From Chrysomallon squamiferum (lineage: Eukaryota > Mollusca > Gastropoda > Neomphalida > Peltospiridae): a DNA stretch of 64,000 nt. Below the pieces are notes generated by a model, which had not been told where the DNA came from, searched no databases, and worked only from the letters and a program-made list of their open reading frames with translations. Numbering within the stretch: position 1 is the stretch's first letter; every line of letters begins with the position of its first letter. This document shows positions 40,756 to 52,800 of this stretch, one piece after another. The translations under genes and the position numbers were made by a program. The DNA is taken from positions 17,215,894 through 17,279,893 of the forward strand of contig CM022672.1 of NCBI GenBank assembly GCA_012295275.1. Reading direction: 5' to 3'.

Positions 40756-43700
40756 AAGACACAGACACAGACAGACACACACACACACACATTGTAAAAT
40801 TATCTTAATGATATTATTTATTTATTTATTTCCTTTTTAATAAAATTAAATTACTAATTAAAATGTATGTTATTTTTTACATTAAAACAAAATAAATCAT
40901 TAAACCGAATATCACAATTTCAAAATAGGACATGAATATTTAAATATATTTTAAATATATATATCTTCTGTAGAATAAAATTATAATAGTGAAATTTATT
41001 TGTCTGTGTAACATATTAATTTTGCAGTTCGATGCCGCAAGAGTTATGAAGGTAAAAATTACAAAAACAGAATTAGTATAGTTCAGTTTGCTTTCAGTTA
41101 AAAGAAATTAGATGAAGACTTACAGATGAAATTTATGAAACTTTAAACTTGTACATTTTACATCATAACATTAGAGGATTTAGATTTTTAAATTACACTG
41201 TAATGTTATAAGCATCATATTAATTTTCATTCATTCACAACATCATTGTCATTAGTTTTGGTGCTAATACTCCAACATTGCAATACAAATTACTATTACC
41301 CAGATCATAAAATATTTAAAGAGCAAAAATCATCGGAACAGTCTTTGGCTTTTAATAATTTACCTACTATTTCTAGCATCTTTGGTCTGGTTTCTAAAAC
41401 TAAAAAAGTATATACATGGTTCTAGATATTAAAACTTACCATTCAGCAAATATATATACTTGCATTTTTAAAAAAAATATTTGTTCATAACAACAGGAGT
41501 GAAATTATAAAATAGCCATTGCAATTTAAAAAATCAACAACAAACAAAAACAAAATACATAAAAGAAACCCTCCAAAAAAATAAAAAATAAAAAATCAGA
41601 AAAAAAATATCAAGAAAACAAACCAATCAAAAATAACCCCATTATTGTAGCAAAATTATAACTTGCACAGGTATATAGAGAAATAGTGTCTGGTAGTTTG
41701 AATCACTGAAATGTTTCCATATCAGAATTATAATACATATGGAACATATTTTTAAATAAAAGAATATAGACAGAGGAAAAAAAAAAGGTGTATTCAATAA
41801 ACTGCAGAAGTTTAATATCATACTTACCTTCTTAAAAATACCTTCTTTGATTCAGTCAGAAAGTTAGTACTTTCTACAAACATGTAACTCAGCTTTTAAT
41901 ATCATTTCTTCTGTTTATTTATTCTTAACCAATTTTTCTTCTTCTTTTAAAATCTTTTTACTACAGTATATCCATTATTTTATTTTATTTTTTCACATCT
42001 TTTTTTTTGTTTGTGTTTTGTTTTTGTTTTTTTAGTATTGTTACTAGTTGTAAACTAATATTCTTAATATCACAGTGTATAAAAATAAAACATTCACAAA
42101 TTTCAGCACTAATATAGAATGTTTTTATTCTGTTGCAGCATTTGTATTAATTAGCATCATGTTTCTGTAACTGTAGACATTTCAGCAACAATTTTGACTT
42201 AATATAGATAATATATATATATATATATATATATATTATTTTGATGTTACATTTCTTTAAATTTTGTTTTGCTTTTGATACAGATGTAGTCATCATAGTT
42301 TTAATGTTTTAAAAAGTTATCTTTGATGTTAAAATCTAAGTATAATAATTCTAAATTGTATATAAAAAATATTTAACTTCAAAATTATTTTAAAAGTATG
42401 AAACTCCTTTGAATACTGGAAAAATAATTGAAATGTTTCTTTTATTTTCTGTCTGATTCTCCTTTTCTTTCTCTTTGCCCCTATCTTTTTTTCTCTCTCT
42501 TTCTCTGCATTAGTTAATTTTCTCATTTCTTTTCAATTATCTGTATCGTCAAATATTCCAGATCCATGATACTTTAATGTAACACTGTAAATTTTATTAT
42601 TTTTATTCATTATTTGGTTTATTTATTTGTTTTCTTGTTTGTTGGTTGTGCTTGAAAAATCTAAAAAAGAACCCACAACTTGCTGATTTGCATATAATTA
42701 TATAATTTTTTCTCGGATTATCAAATATTTAAAGTCAATGGAACAGTTGTTGGCTTTTATTCATTTACTTCCTATTTCTCTCTTTGATCTGGTGTCTGTT
42801 ACTAAAAAAGTATGAACAGGCTACAGTGTATCAAAACTTTCACAGTTTAGCAAATATACATACTTACATGCTTTACTTTATTTTTGTTCATAGCAAGTGA
42901 AATTATAAGATAGACAATGCAATTAAAAAAAATCAACAACAAACAAAAAAAATCAAAATAAGTAACAGAAGAAAACCCATTTCTTTTCAATTAAAAAATA
43001 ATTTTGAAATAGATTGTATCTGGTTTCATCAAATATTTCACATCCGTGATTCTTTTATGTACCATTATATGTTTTATTATTTTATTTATTATTTTGTTTA
43101 TTAATTTTGTTTTCTTTTTTGTTGGTTCTGCTTGAAAGATCTAATGTTATTAAGCTGTATACTAAAATGTTTATGGTGGTAATTGGATTTTAAAAAAACC
43201 CTGCTGATTTGCACATAATTATGTAATTTTTTTATTTATTATCATTATTTATTTTGTTTTTTCAAGCAAAAGACAAATCTGAACGACCGTTTGCCATGGC
43301 ATATGTGAAATTATTGAATGATGATGGAACAACTTTAAAAGACTGCATACATGAATTGATTGTCTACAAGGTGAATATCTGAAAAATGTTAATTTTGTTG
43401 TTTTTACAAGGAAGTCTCAAATCAAAGAAAAAAACAGATTCTGAAATTAAAGTTGTGAAAACCTGTATATCTGATAATAACAAGTAAAGAATTTTTTTTT
43501 TTTTTTTCCTACATTTTTAAACAATCAGATTGAGAGCAAGAAAGGTGATGATACAAAAGCCTACCTAGATCTGCCATCTTGTAAAAATGAACTTGAAGCT
43601 CGACAAGGCAGCCGCACCCAGATCCAGTCTGGAGCCTACTCCATCAGTCACAAAGATTGTTTTGTCATTGAGTCTTTTGTTTGTTCCACCAAGCTGACCC

Positions 43701-43820
43701 ACAATGGTAATTTTTGTCTTTATATATAACTTTTATTGATAACTTTTACCAACAACATTCATAAATCCTACCCATATGCAGACATGTTAATAAATTAAAA
43801 AAATAATAAGTTCTATATAC

Positions 43821-43858
<38 letters not shown>

Positions 43859-46800
43859 GTATGTGTATGTATAAACATTTGTAAATGTTTGTAGCTGGAT
43901 GTTTTTGTATCTGGTTAGGGAGTGGTATATTTTTATGTTGAACTGTATTCACTATTCAGCCTGTGTAGGCTTAATAATTTTACACATTTGAATTCTAGTT
44001 GATCTGCTTGGACTGTTAAAATGGAGAGAAATTCTAGATGACATAGAGTCACTGAAAATTCATCTACAGCATCTGATGAAAACAGAAGGTGAAGAAATTG
44101 TGAAGGTAAGGAAGTTTTCATTGATTATATTCAAAATGGACTTTAAATTACCAAAACTGCATTTAATATCTGAATTTAAAAACTGTTTTGGATATTTGAA
44201 ACTGATGTAATAATTGTAAAAAAAACTGCCTAAATATCACTATTTTTCATAGTGTAAAAATATTTAAAAAAATAACTGAATTGATTTGAAAAAATTTGAA
44301 TCTTTAGTCTTGTTTCTTGTAAATTATTAGAAAACAGTCATTAATGACTGTAGTGAATGTGTTGAGTTGTTAAGTTAATAATGATTCCTCTGAATGTAAT
44401 CATCATTTGTTAGAAGTCAGTGAATCAGAAATTTTATAAAATATTTTTATTTTTTTATTTCCAGTTTCTTCAGGACTTGTTAGATTCTTTGTTCAACATT
44501 CTGATGCAGAACACAAATTCAGAACTGTGTGACGACCTTGTTTTTGATGCTCTGGTATGTATTTATTTTTATTTTTAAACACTTTATGTTAAGTTAACTG
44601 TAAGACCAATAACAAGAAATGTGCTGAAATGACCTGTGACATTCATTAATTCTTTCGACATACATCTAAATGAATATGCGAACCACATGTAACTGTTACA
44701 TATTTCAAAACATGATATTCTAGAAACTCATATTTATTTTTTTCAACAGGTTTACATCATTGCATTAATCTCAGATCGCAAATACAACCAGTTCCGACCA
44801 GTGCTGGATGCATACATAGAAAGTTTTGGCTTTACAATGGCATACAAGTATGTTGCATGTTAAACTGTAGTTTTAGAAATTCACCATTTTGAAAACCTGT
44901 AAGTGACTAACATAGAAGTGTTCTTTTTGTCTTTCCATTTTCCTACAAAGCTTTGAGTTATAAAAAATATATCTTGTTTATCATATCATGTTTTCACTGG
45001 TTTCATATCTGCCATAATTAAACTTTAGATGTTACGTTTCAGCATCCATCTTGGCAGTGAATTCTATTTAGTGGCAACATTACAAAAACCATTAATATTA
45101 AATATCTAGTGGTCATTTTTTCATTTATTTATTTATTTCTGTCATTAAAATATTTCATTAACATTTTATATGAAGTAATTTTTGGACTGTAGCAAATTTG
45201 TATTCAGTATAGTTTTGAACTTTAAATAATAACAGCTATTTTTCTGTAGCAAACTGATGTTTATCCTGAAGGATTACGTGGACAAAGCAAATGAAAAGAA
45301 TCCAAAACTGGAGGAGCAGTCTGATCAACCTTTGTTGAGAGCAATGAAGTCTTTGGAGTACATTTTAAGATCATCATTCGCTCAAGACGTTCATTTGCAA
45401 TGTAAGTCTTAAATCATAGTCAGTTCTTGGGGGAAAGTGAATATAAAAGAATTCTTAATACTCATCATGTCATCCATGGAATACGAGTAACAAGTTTACT
45501 CTCTTATAATCTAAACAATTCTTATTGAAACAAAATTGATATTAATATCAAAATGTTTTGCCATTAAATGCTTTCTTTTTTCTTTTTTATGTATTCTAAA
45601 AACAAAATCTTGTTAGTTAAACCTAATTACTTTCGCTTCTTTTTTTCATTCTTTTTTTTTTTTTTTTTTGGTATATGCTGTTCATATAGAGGTCTTTGAC
45701 AAATTAGCATTTTCCACTGCTTCTAAAATGATTAAATCTTATATTTAAGGATTAATGAAGGCCGTGGCAGTGAACATTTTTCCAACACGCTGAAACAACT
45801 GATTCAGTCTATCAGTAACATGATGTTGTACACTACTGACCATACCCTGCTGGTTCAGGTATATCTTACCTGTGTTATCTTTCAAGTGTCAGTCATTACT
45901 GCATAAATATCTGTTTTGTAAAACTTTTTTTGAAAGAGCAGTAAAAAGTTGGTCATTAATCTGTATACACATTTTTTACAAATCATAATAAAATCTTGGA
46001 CTATAAAATTCTACAGTATAGTAGTAGTGAATAATTTACTTGCATTATTTTAATTGCTTGTCATATTTGTATTTTTAACTGTAACTGAAAAGTTACAGAT
46101 TTTACTATAATTTTTGGAATTAATATTTGAATGTATAGAATCAAGAATACATATATATTTTCATTGTATATTTTTTTTACTTTAATTAATTTTAATTTTA
46201 TTTTCAGGGTGCTGCTCTGAAGTACATCAATTCCATCATTTCGGATGTTATGACAGTCTTTGATCATCTGGAATTAAGGTACAGTGTTTTAATTTTTATA
46301 ATACATAGAGTATATTTTATATTTACAAATTTTAAACTAAAGAATTTTATATTTTAAATTTATATATGAAATCTTGTATTTTAATTAACTTAGGATTATT
46401 AACTTTAAGAAATTTTAAAATATATTCATAATAAATATTACATTTTGTAAATAAGTGTAAAAAAGTGATTCATGTCAAGAAATTTAAATTTATATATTTT
46501 TTTTATTTTTTTTTTTATATATATTGAGTAATTTAACATTTATTTCACTATATAAAAAAATGATTTCTTTTAATTTTGTTTCTTGTTTCTAAATATAGGT
46601 ATGAAACCATTTAACTATAGATTAAAAATGCCAAACCTGTCACAAAATAAAACAGTAGTCATATTATTTTATTATTTTATTTATTTTTCTAGCCGCCTGA
46701 TAGTGAATTTCATCAACAGTGTTCCAAAGGATCGACTGACACGTCAGAAAATGAAATGCATTGATGATCTGGTGCACACAGATTTGTTTAAAAAGCAAGG

Positions 46801-49800
46801 TGGGTTTATACCGATCATATTTAACTATATTATACAGGACTGGATAGGCAAAAGAACACAGATTTTGTTTCATTGGAATAATAAGATGTTAATATTGTTG
46901 TTATATTTTATAAAATGAAATAGTAATTTTTTGTTTCTTCTTTCGAATAAATGACAAAGGAATGTTAGATATAGGTGCATTACATTATTAATGTAAATAA
47001 TACTAACTCACTTTTATTACAGTAATTTTATTGTGTAAATTTCTGAGTGAGTCAAAAGATGCTTAATTTTTTTCATGACATTCGACATTTTTTTTTTAAA
47101 TATCAGGTTTGCATCCATCAATCTCTGTGTGTGTGTGTTTGAATCTGTCTAACTGCTCATCAGTTAAAGAACAAATATTTTTATTTCTTAAATGTTTGAT
47201 GTTCAGTGACACAAATGTTCAGTGTTAATAGCACCATTCTGAATCTGTTCAAAATAATTTTTAAAAACTTTTAATGGACAAAGATTTTTGCTGATGTGGT
47301 AGTTGTATTTCAGACTGTCGAATGGTGTTGCTGGGTCCCATACTGCAGCACACAATGGTGTTGATGGAGAACAACGAAGAAATGGAAGACTGCATCAATG
47401 TCATGAGTGACATCATGACAACTCTGTGGGCACCAGAAAATGTAAGTTTTTAAGACATTTGGTTTAAATTTTAATTTTTGACATTAAATTTACTTAGATG
47501 AAAGATTGCATCAGTGTCATGAGTGAAGTCATGAGAACTTTGTGGGCACCAGAAAAATCTAAGTTTTAAGAGTGTTAGTTTTAAATATTAATTTTTGACA
47601 TAAAATTTACTTAGATTATAATGGTAACACACATACACCTACATATAAAAAGAAGGAATATTTTTTTTTTAATAATTAAAAAAAGAATAATAACAATAAT
47701 AATTGAAGCTTTTCCATGCCTTTAGAAAACAATGATTTAAAAAAAAAAATATTGGTCCCCTTAATAATGCTGTAAATCTGATATTTTTCACTGAGTTAAG
47801 TAAATGGAGGGAAAAGAAGAAATTTGAGTCACATTACAATAATTATTACATTCAGATTTACTTTACTGAAAGAAATGTTTTATGTTTGTTATTTCAGAGT
47901 TGATTTTTTCAAATTCTTCTTTTTTTTAATTGATAAATGTTCATCATTTGCAGTTTTCAGTGCTTTAATGCCATTTTCATCTGGAAAAATGTAAATAAAA
48001 TATCAGAATGTTGTTTTGTTTTTAAATATTTTTATGTTTGTGTGCATGTTTGTGTTTTGTTTATATCATGTGCATTGCTAGGTCCTGCATATGTTATTCA
48101 TGTTCTGCATTTTATAAAGACATCCAACGCCTGTTATATCTCAGTTTTTTCAAGTGGATGTGTGTTGTATTTCAGGGTCCCATTGAGAGAGATTTACATG
48201 TGATCATGCAGACTATTCTGAGAACTGTGATACAGTCAGTTATTGGCATGGATCGTAATTCCAAGATTGTGGTATGTAAAACTGACTTCTGTTTAATTGT
48301 TTTAACTCAAAATTGTGTTAATTGATGTTTTAACTCTCACACATGTTGCTCACTATGTATTAATTAATACTATTTTAATTAAACTATGTATTAATTGATA
48401 TGCTACATTTTTGTATACAATAATTTGTGATAATTAAGCAATTATGTTGCATTCTATGCTTATAATAATCTGCTCCATTTAAACTGTTTGTATTAATTTT
48501 TCATATTTTACACAAAACACATATGTTAACTAATTAGCAATATTTAAACAGAGAAACTGATAACATTAATGCAATGCACATTTTAACCCTTTTTTTTCAC
48601 TATGTTATGAAACTGGCCAGAATCCTAAATCATATTTGTTTGCAACAGGATGCTGACCTTAAAATTTTTGCTAGTTAATGTATTGTAGCATAAAGAAAAA
48701 TTCGGATTATAAAATTGGTTTGTTGTACTTTATTTTATTTTGATCCATTAATTTTAAATCTTATTTATTTATATATTTAATCTTATTAATTTTATTACTT
48801 TATTTTTTATAGTATGTTTCTTATTAATACCAGAAATTCAGATTTTATAAAACAATGTATATTAAATAAAAATTTAAAAACTACAAGCAAAAACAAACCA
48901 AAATGAAAATAATTATAAATGTTTTTTCCTGGTTTTTTTTTTTTCTGTCTTTTAAGTGACTTAACTGTAAAAAATAAATAAAATAAAAAAAAGTAAAGTA
49001 AAGTAAAAAAAAATAAAATATAAAAAGTAAAAAAAAATTAAAAAAATAAGAAAAAGATAAAAATAGAATAAAGTTAAATAAAATAAAATAAATATTAATA
49101 ACTGTTTTAACCATAAAAAGAAACCATTAATGTTTTGAACTTTTAAGAACTGAAGGAATTATATTTTTTGGTTACACATGTTCCAGTCAATCACAAAACC
49201 AGAAAGCTGTTCCAAGATTGCGGTATGGTATTAAGGGCCAAACAACTTTTAAAAACTAATATAAATATTATACTTATTTAACCTGTAATTAGATACGTAT
49301 ATAAGTGGTGAAATGGCTTCAGGTCAGTGTATAATACAATAAGGATATAATCAAAATAATGTTGGTGAAAGCACACCTTGGTTATATACAATATAGTTAG
49401 ATGTATATTGAAATAATAACATATAATGTTGGAGGGTTTTTGCATTATAACATATAGTCAAATATTAAACTCTTAGAAAGAGAGTTAAAATGGAGTGTAT
49501 TTGGATATGTATACATATATATATGTATTATTAAAAGGTAACATTTTATAGGGTATGATTTTGTTTGAACAATATATTTATTTTATTTTAATTTATTTTG
49601 TTTTGTTTCTCAAAATATTTTATCATAACAGATTACTTTTTTTTTTATTATTTCCATTTATTTGTTTTATTTTTAACAGGGTGGAAATAAAATGTTATGA
49701 AAATGATGTAACAGTTTCTTTTTCATGTACATAAATGCATTTATAATTCTTTTTTTCCTTTTTCTTTTTTCTTTTAAACCTACATTTTGGTTATTGGCCC

Positions 49801-52800
49801 ATATATACTATTGTTAATTACTGTAAAATTCAAATCTTTTTTTTTAAAAATGCAGATATTTTCTACATTTTTAAAAGATTCACACAAAACAAAGAAAACA
49901 AGAACAAAAAATAAAAATAGAAAAATCAACAAACCAACAAACAAAACAAAACCCCCCCAACAACCAGCTCATGTTATAGATAGTGACAACTCATTTTTAT
50001 TAGTTCTCTAGAATTGTCTAGTTCGCTGAGGTTTGGACATTGGTCTAACATACTAACTACTATTTTTTCTTTTTTCATTTCTTTTTTTTTTTTTTTTTGG
50101 TATTACTAGAATCGGAGATTGGAGGTATTTCTAATAATTAATAGAGAGTGCAAAACATTTTGCAAATGCCTGTGCATTCAGTTTTGTATTGTCATTACCT
50201 TAGTTATTTCATATGGAATGTTGTACTTTTCCAAGCACATATTTTCTGTCTAGCCCTTGGTGTTCAGTGTTAAAAAAATAAATGTTAAGAATAATTTTTT
50301 TTGAAATCTGAGGAAAAAATGTATAGTTTCATAATTTTTTTTAAAATATTTGAAATTAATTTCAATTATACAAAATTTATTTTAGAAAATACATTTTATC
50401 TATGTAATTGTTTGAAACCTTTTTATTTACAGAAATGTTTTATTTTTATAATTACTAATTAATTGAATTATGTATTTTTAAGAATTTTTTTTTCAGCTGT
50501 TAATTTTGTTTTATTTTTTATATTCTTTAATTTTCTTTGTTGCATTTTTAATTTTAATTTTATTTTTAAATAAATACATTAATTATTTTTAATTGTTATG
50601 CTGTTTTGAAGACATAATTTTATTTATTTATTTACTTGCTTACTTCTCAAAGTAATTTTTGCATAAAAATGTTAAAAGAAAATTTTTATTAAATTAATTT
50701 AAAATGAAATATGTAGAAAAACTAGTAAGACCTGCATGTTATACCTACATAATATCTTTCATTACCCCATCATTAAATTAACTAACAAAATCACCTTTTT
50801 CTTCTTGTTTGCAGTTCACTTAAAATTATAAAATGATTTCTTGAATGAAGATGATTTTTTTGTTTTTTTCTGAATTATTTTTCTTATTCTTATTATTGTT
50901 TTTAATATACTTACTAACATATCACATTCATAATTCAAACAAAATAAACTAGTAATTAATATATCAAACAAATTATGTTTTAAAAACTAATTAAAGTTGC
51001 ATATTAAGCTAAATTACTGTTTTGCGGAAACATTCTCAAATTCTGAAATCACAATGAATAAATAAATAAAACAAATACTTACATAATTTATAAATAAATA
51101 TATAATATACAAATTAATCAACTGATTAATAATGATAACACTTATACAAGTATAATGTAAAGAGAAAGAGATAGTGATCAGGAAAATTAATACTAAACAC
51201 ACAGTAATAATTCACAACATAAATAAGTAAATAAAAAAAGTTGTTTTAGAATTGCATCCTTTGAAATTTTGAACTTAGCTGAATATTTTATGATTATTAA
51301 AATATTACAAAATAAAAATAAAAAGCACAGTTTTGTCAAATATTAGTGAATAAAACAGGTGGGAGGACAAATTAATTCAGTATGAATAACTTAATATTAA
51401 ATAAGTCCCACTGAATAATTAGAATAATCCTTAGGAAAATTATTTTTGAAAAACACACAGTATCGTTTACATTTCTGTTTATTTACCTTAGTGGTCATTT
51501 AAACACCCATTAATTCTGTGTTGAGTGTTACAAATGTTTTAGTTAATCCTGTTTTTGTGACAGAGAGTGTGAATGTTTAACCTGTTGACATAATAATAGA
51601 CTTAACTAATAATAATGTTTGCAAAATGTTTTGTTGTAGAAACTTTAATGCAGCTTTACATACCCACAAAAACCTACATCTACAAACAATAATATTCACA
51701 GAAAGAAACAAATAAACAAACTAAACAATCGTAAAAAAAACAAAAAAGAAACAAACATGCAGTCATAAACAAACAAATAAATAATGACTGGTAAAAACAC
51801 ATACACACATTCAGAAGCAAAGAGCGAAATTCACAGCATGTTCATAACAGACACTTACTAAATATTGAAAAATTGATATATTGTGTATCTAGCTGGGTTC
51901 ACTCACTGCCAGGTATTGTTTCAGCTCAGTGACATTGACAGTGAAGGATTCCCACTGCATGTAAGAGAACAGCATGTTGCTCTGCTTGTTCATGCTCATC
52001 TCTTTCCATATCAGAAACATTGCATCATGATCTGAATCATCCAGCTGTTAGTCAGCCTGTATATACTAACTGTAACCTTTTTCTGGCTTTCCTCAACAAT
52101 TACTGTTTCAACAAGTACTGCAGTTTAAGTTGCTCTCCAATTGTAAGGCTTGTTGTTTATATTTATTTAGTGTAACTACGATGTAGGCATTTTTCATTAT
52201 TATTATTTTTTTTTTCAATCATTATTGTTAAAGTGTTTATTATTATTTGATTAAAAAATTAAAAAAAATAAAAATAAAATATATTTATATAGTTAACACT
52301 AAAGAATAACCATTTTCCTTTTTTCTTTTTTAAAAATAATATTTTGGTTTTAATCTTTTTAAATCAAGTTTTTGTTAATTTTATAATATTTTTTTAACAG
52401 AATAATTGCACAGTTTAAATATTGAATTTTTACAATAAAATAAATTATAGTTTTCTTCATTTTATTATTTTTGGTTAAATGTTGACATATTTAAATATAT
52501 ATTAACATTTTCTCAGGGATTAAATTGGCATTATAAACTGCAGTATTTGGAAACAACTGTAAACATCTGTTGTCATGAGACCAATATACACTTTCGTCTG
52601 AGCACTCCAGTACTTTGGAATGATCCTTCACATAGAAGTACACACTGTGTTAGAAAAAGTGTTAAAATAACACTTTAATTATTCAAAGTAATTAAAAAGA
52701 ATTGGGGGGTAAAAATATTTTTATCATTACTTATACATAACTAAAATATAATATTGGGTGATTTGGAATACTAAAACTGTTTGGAAGGTTGTTTTTTTTT

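Larger units (their letters stand above)
37274..43706 (+). other. DOCK segment 2: DHR-1 (C2-like lipid-binding) domain (exons 15-20)
   Basis: Exons 37274-37355, 39120-39247, 39638-39736, 40126-40201, 43267-43370, 43529-43706. DHR-1 begins at [16 protein letters not shown] (about residue 416) and ends near the C-terminal strand [13 protein letters not shown]-like sequence (read as [13 protein letters not shown], about 610). It binds PtdIns(3,4,5)P3 in DOCK1, recruiting the protein to membrane. The 3.1-kb intron after the exon ending at 40201 (phase 1) contains two in-phase microexon candidates described separately. Constitutive joining of 40201 to 43267 gives the usual [15 protein letters not shown]. 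Confidence 0.9.

Noticed and set aside
45610-45675. Microexon between GTTAG and GGTATATG to repair the DOCK exon 24-25 frame
   Set aside because: It would encode mainly poly-Phe from a T-run and does not fit DOCK sequence or the needed phase.
48881-49114. 77-codon minus-strand Phe-rich frame
   Set aside because: Translation of A-rich low-complexity intron.
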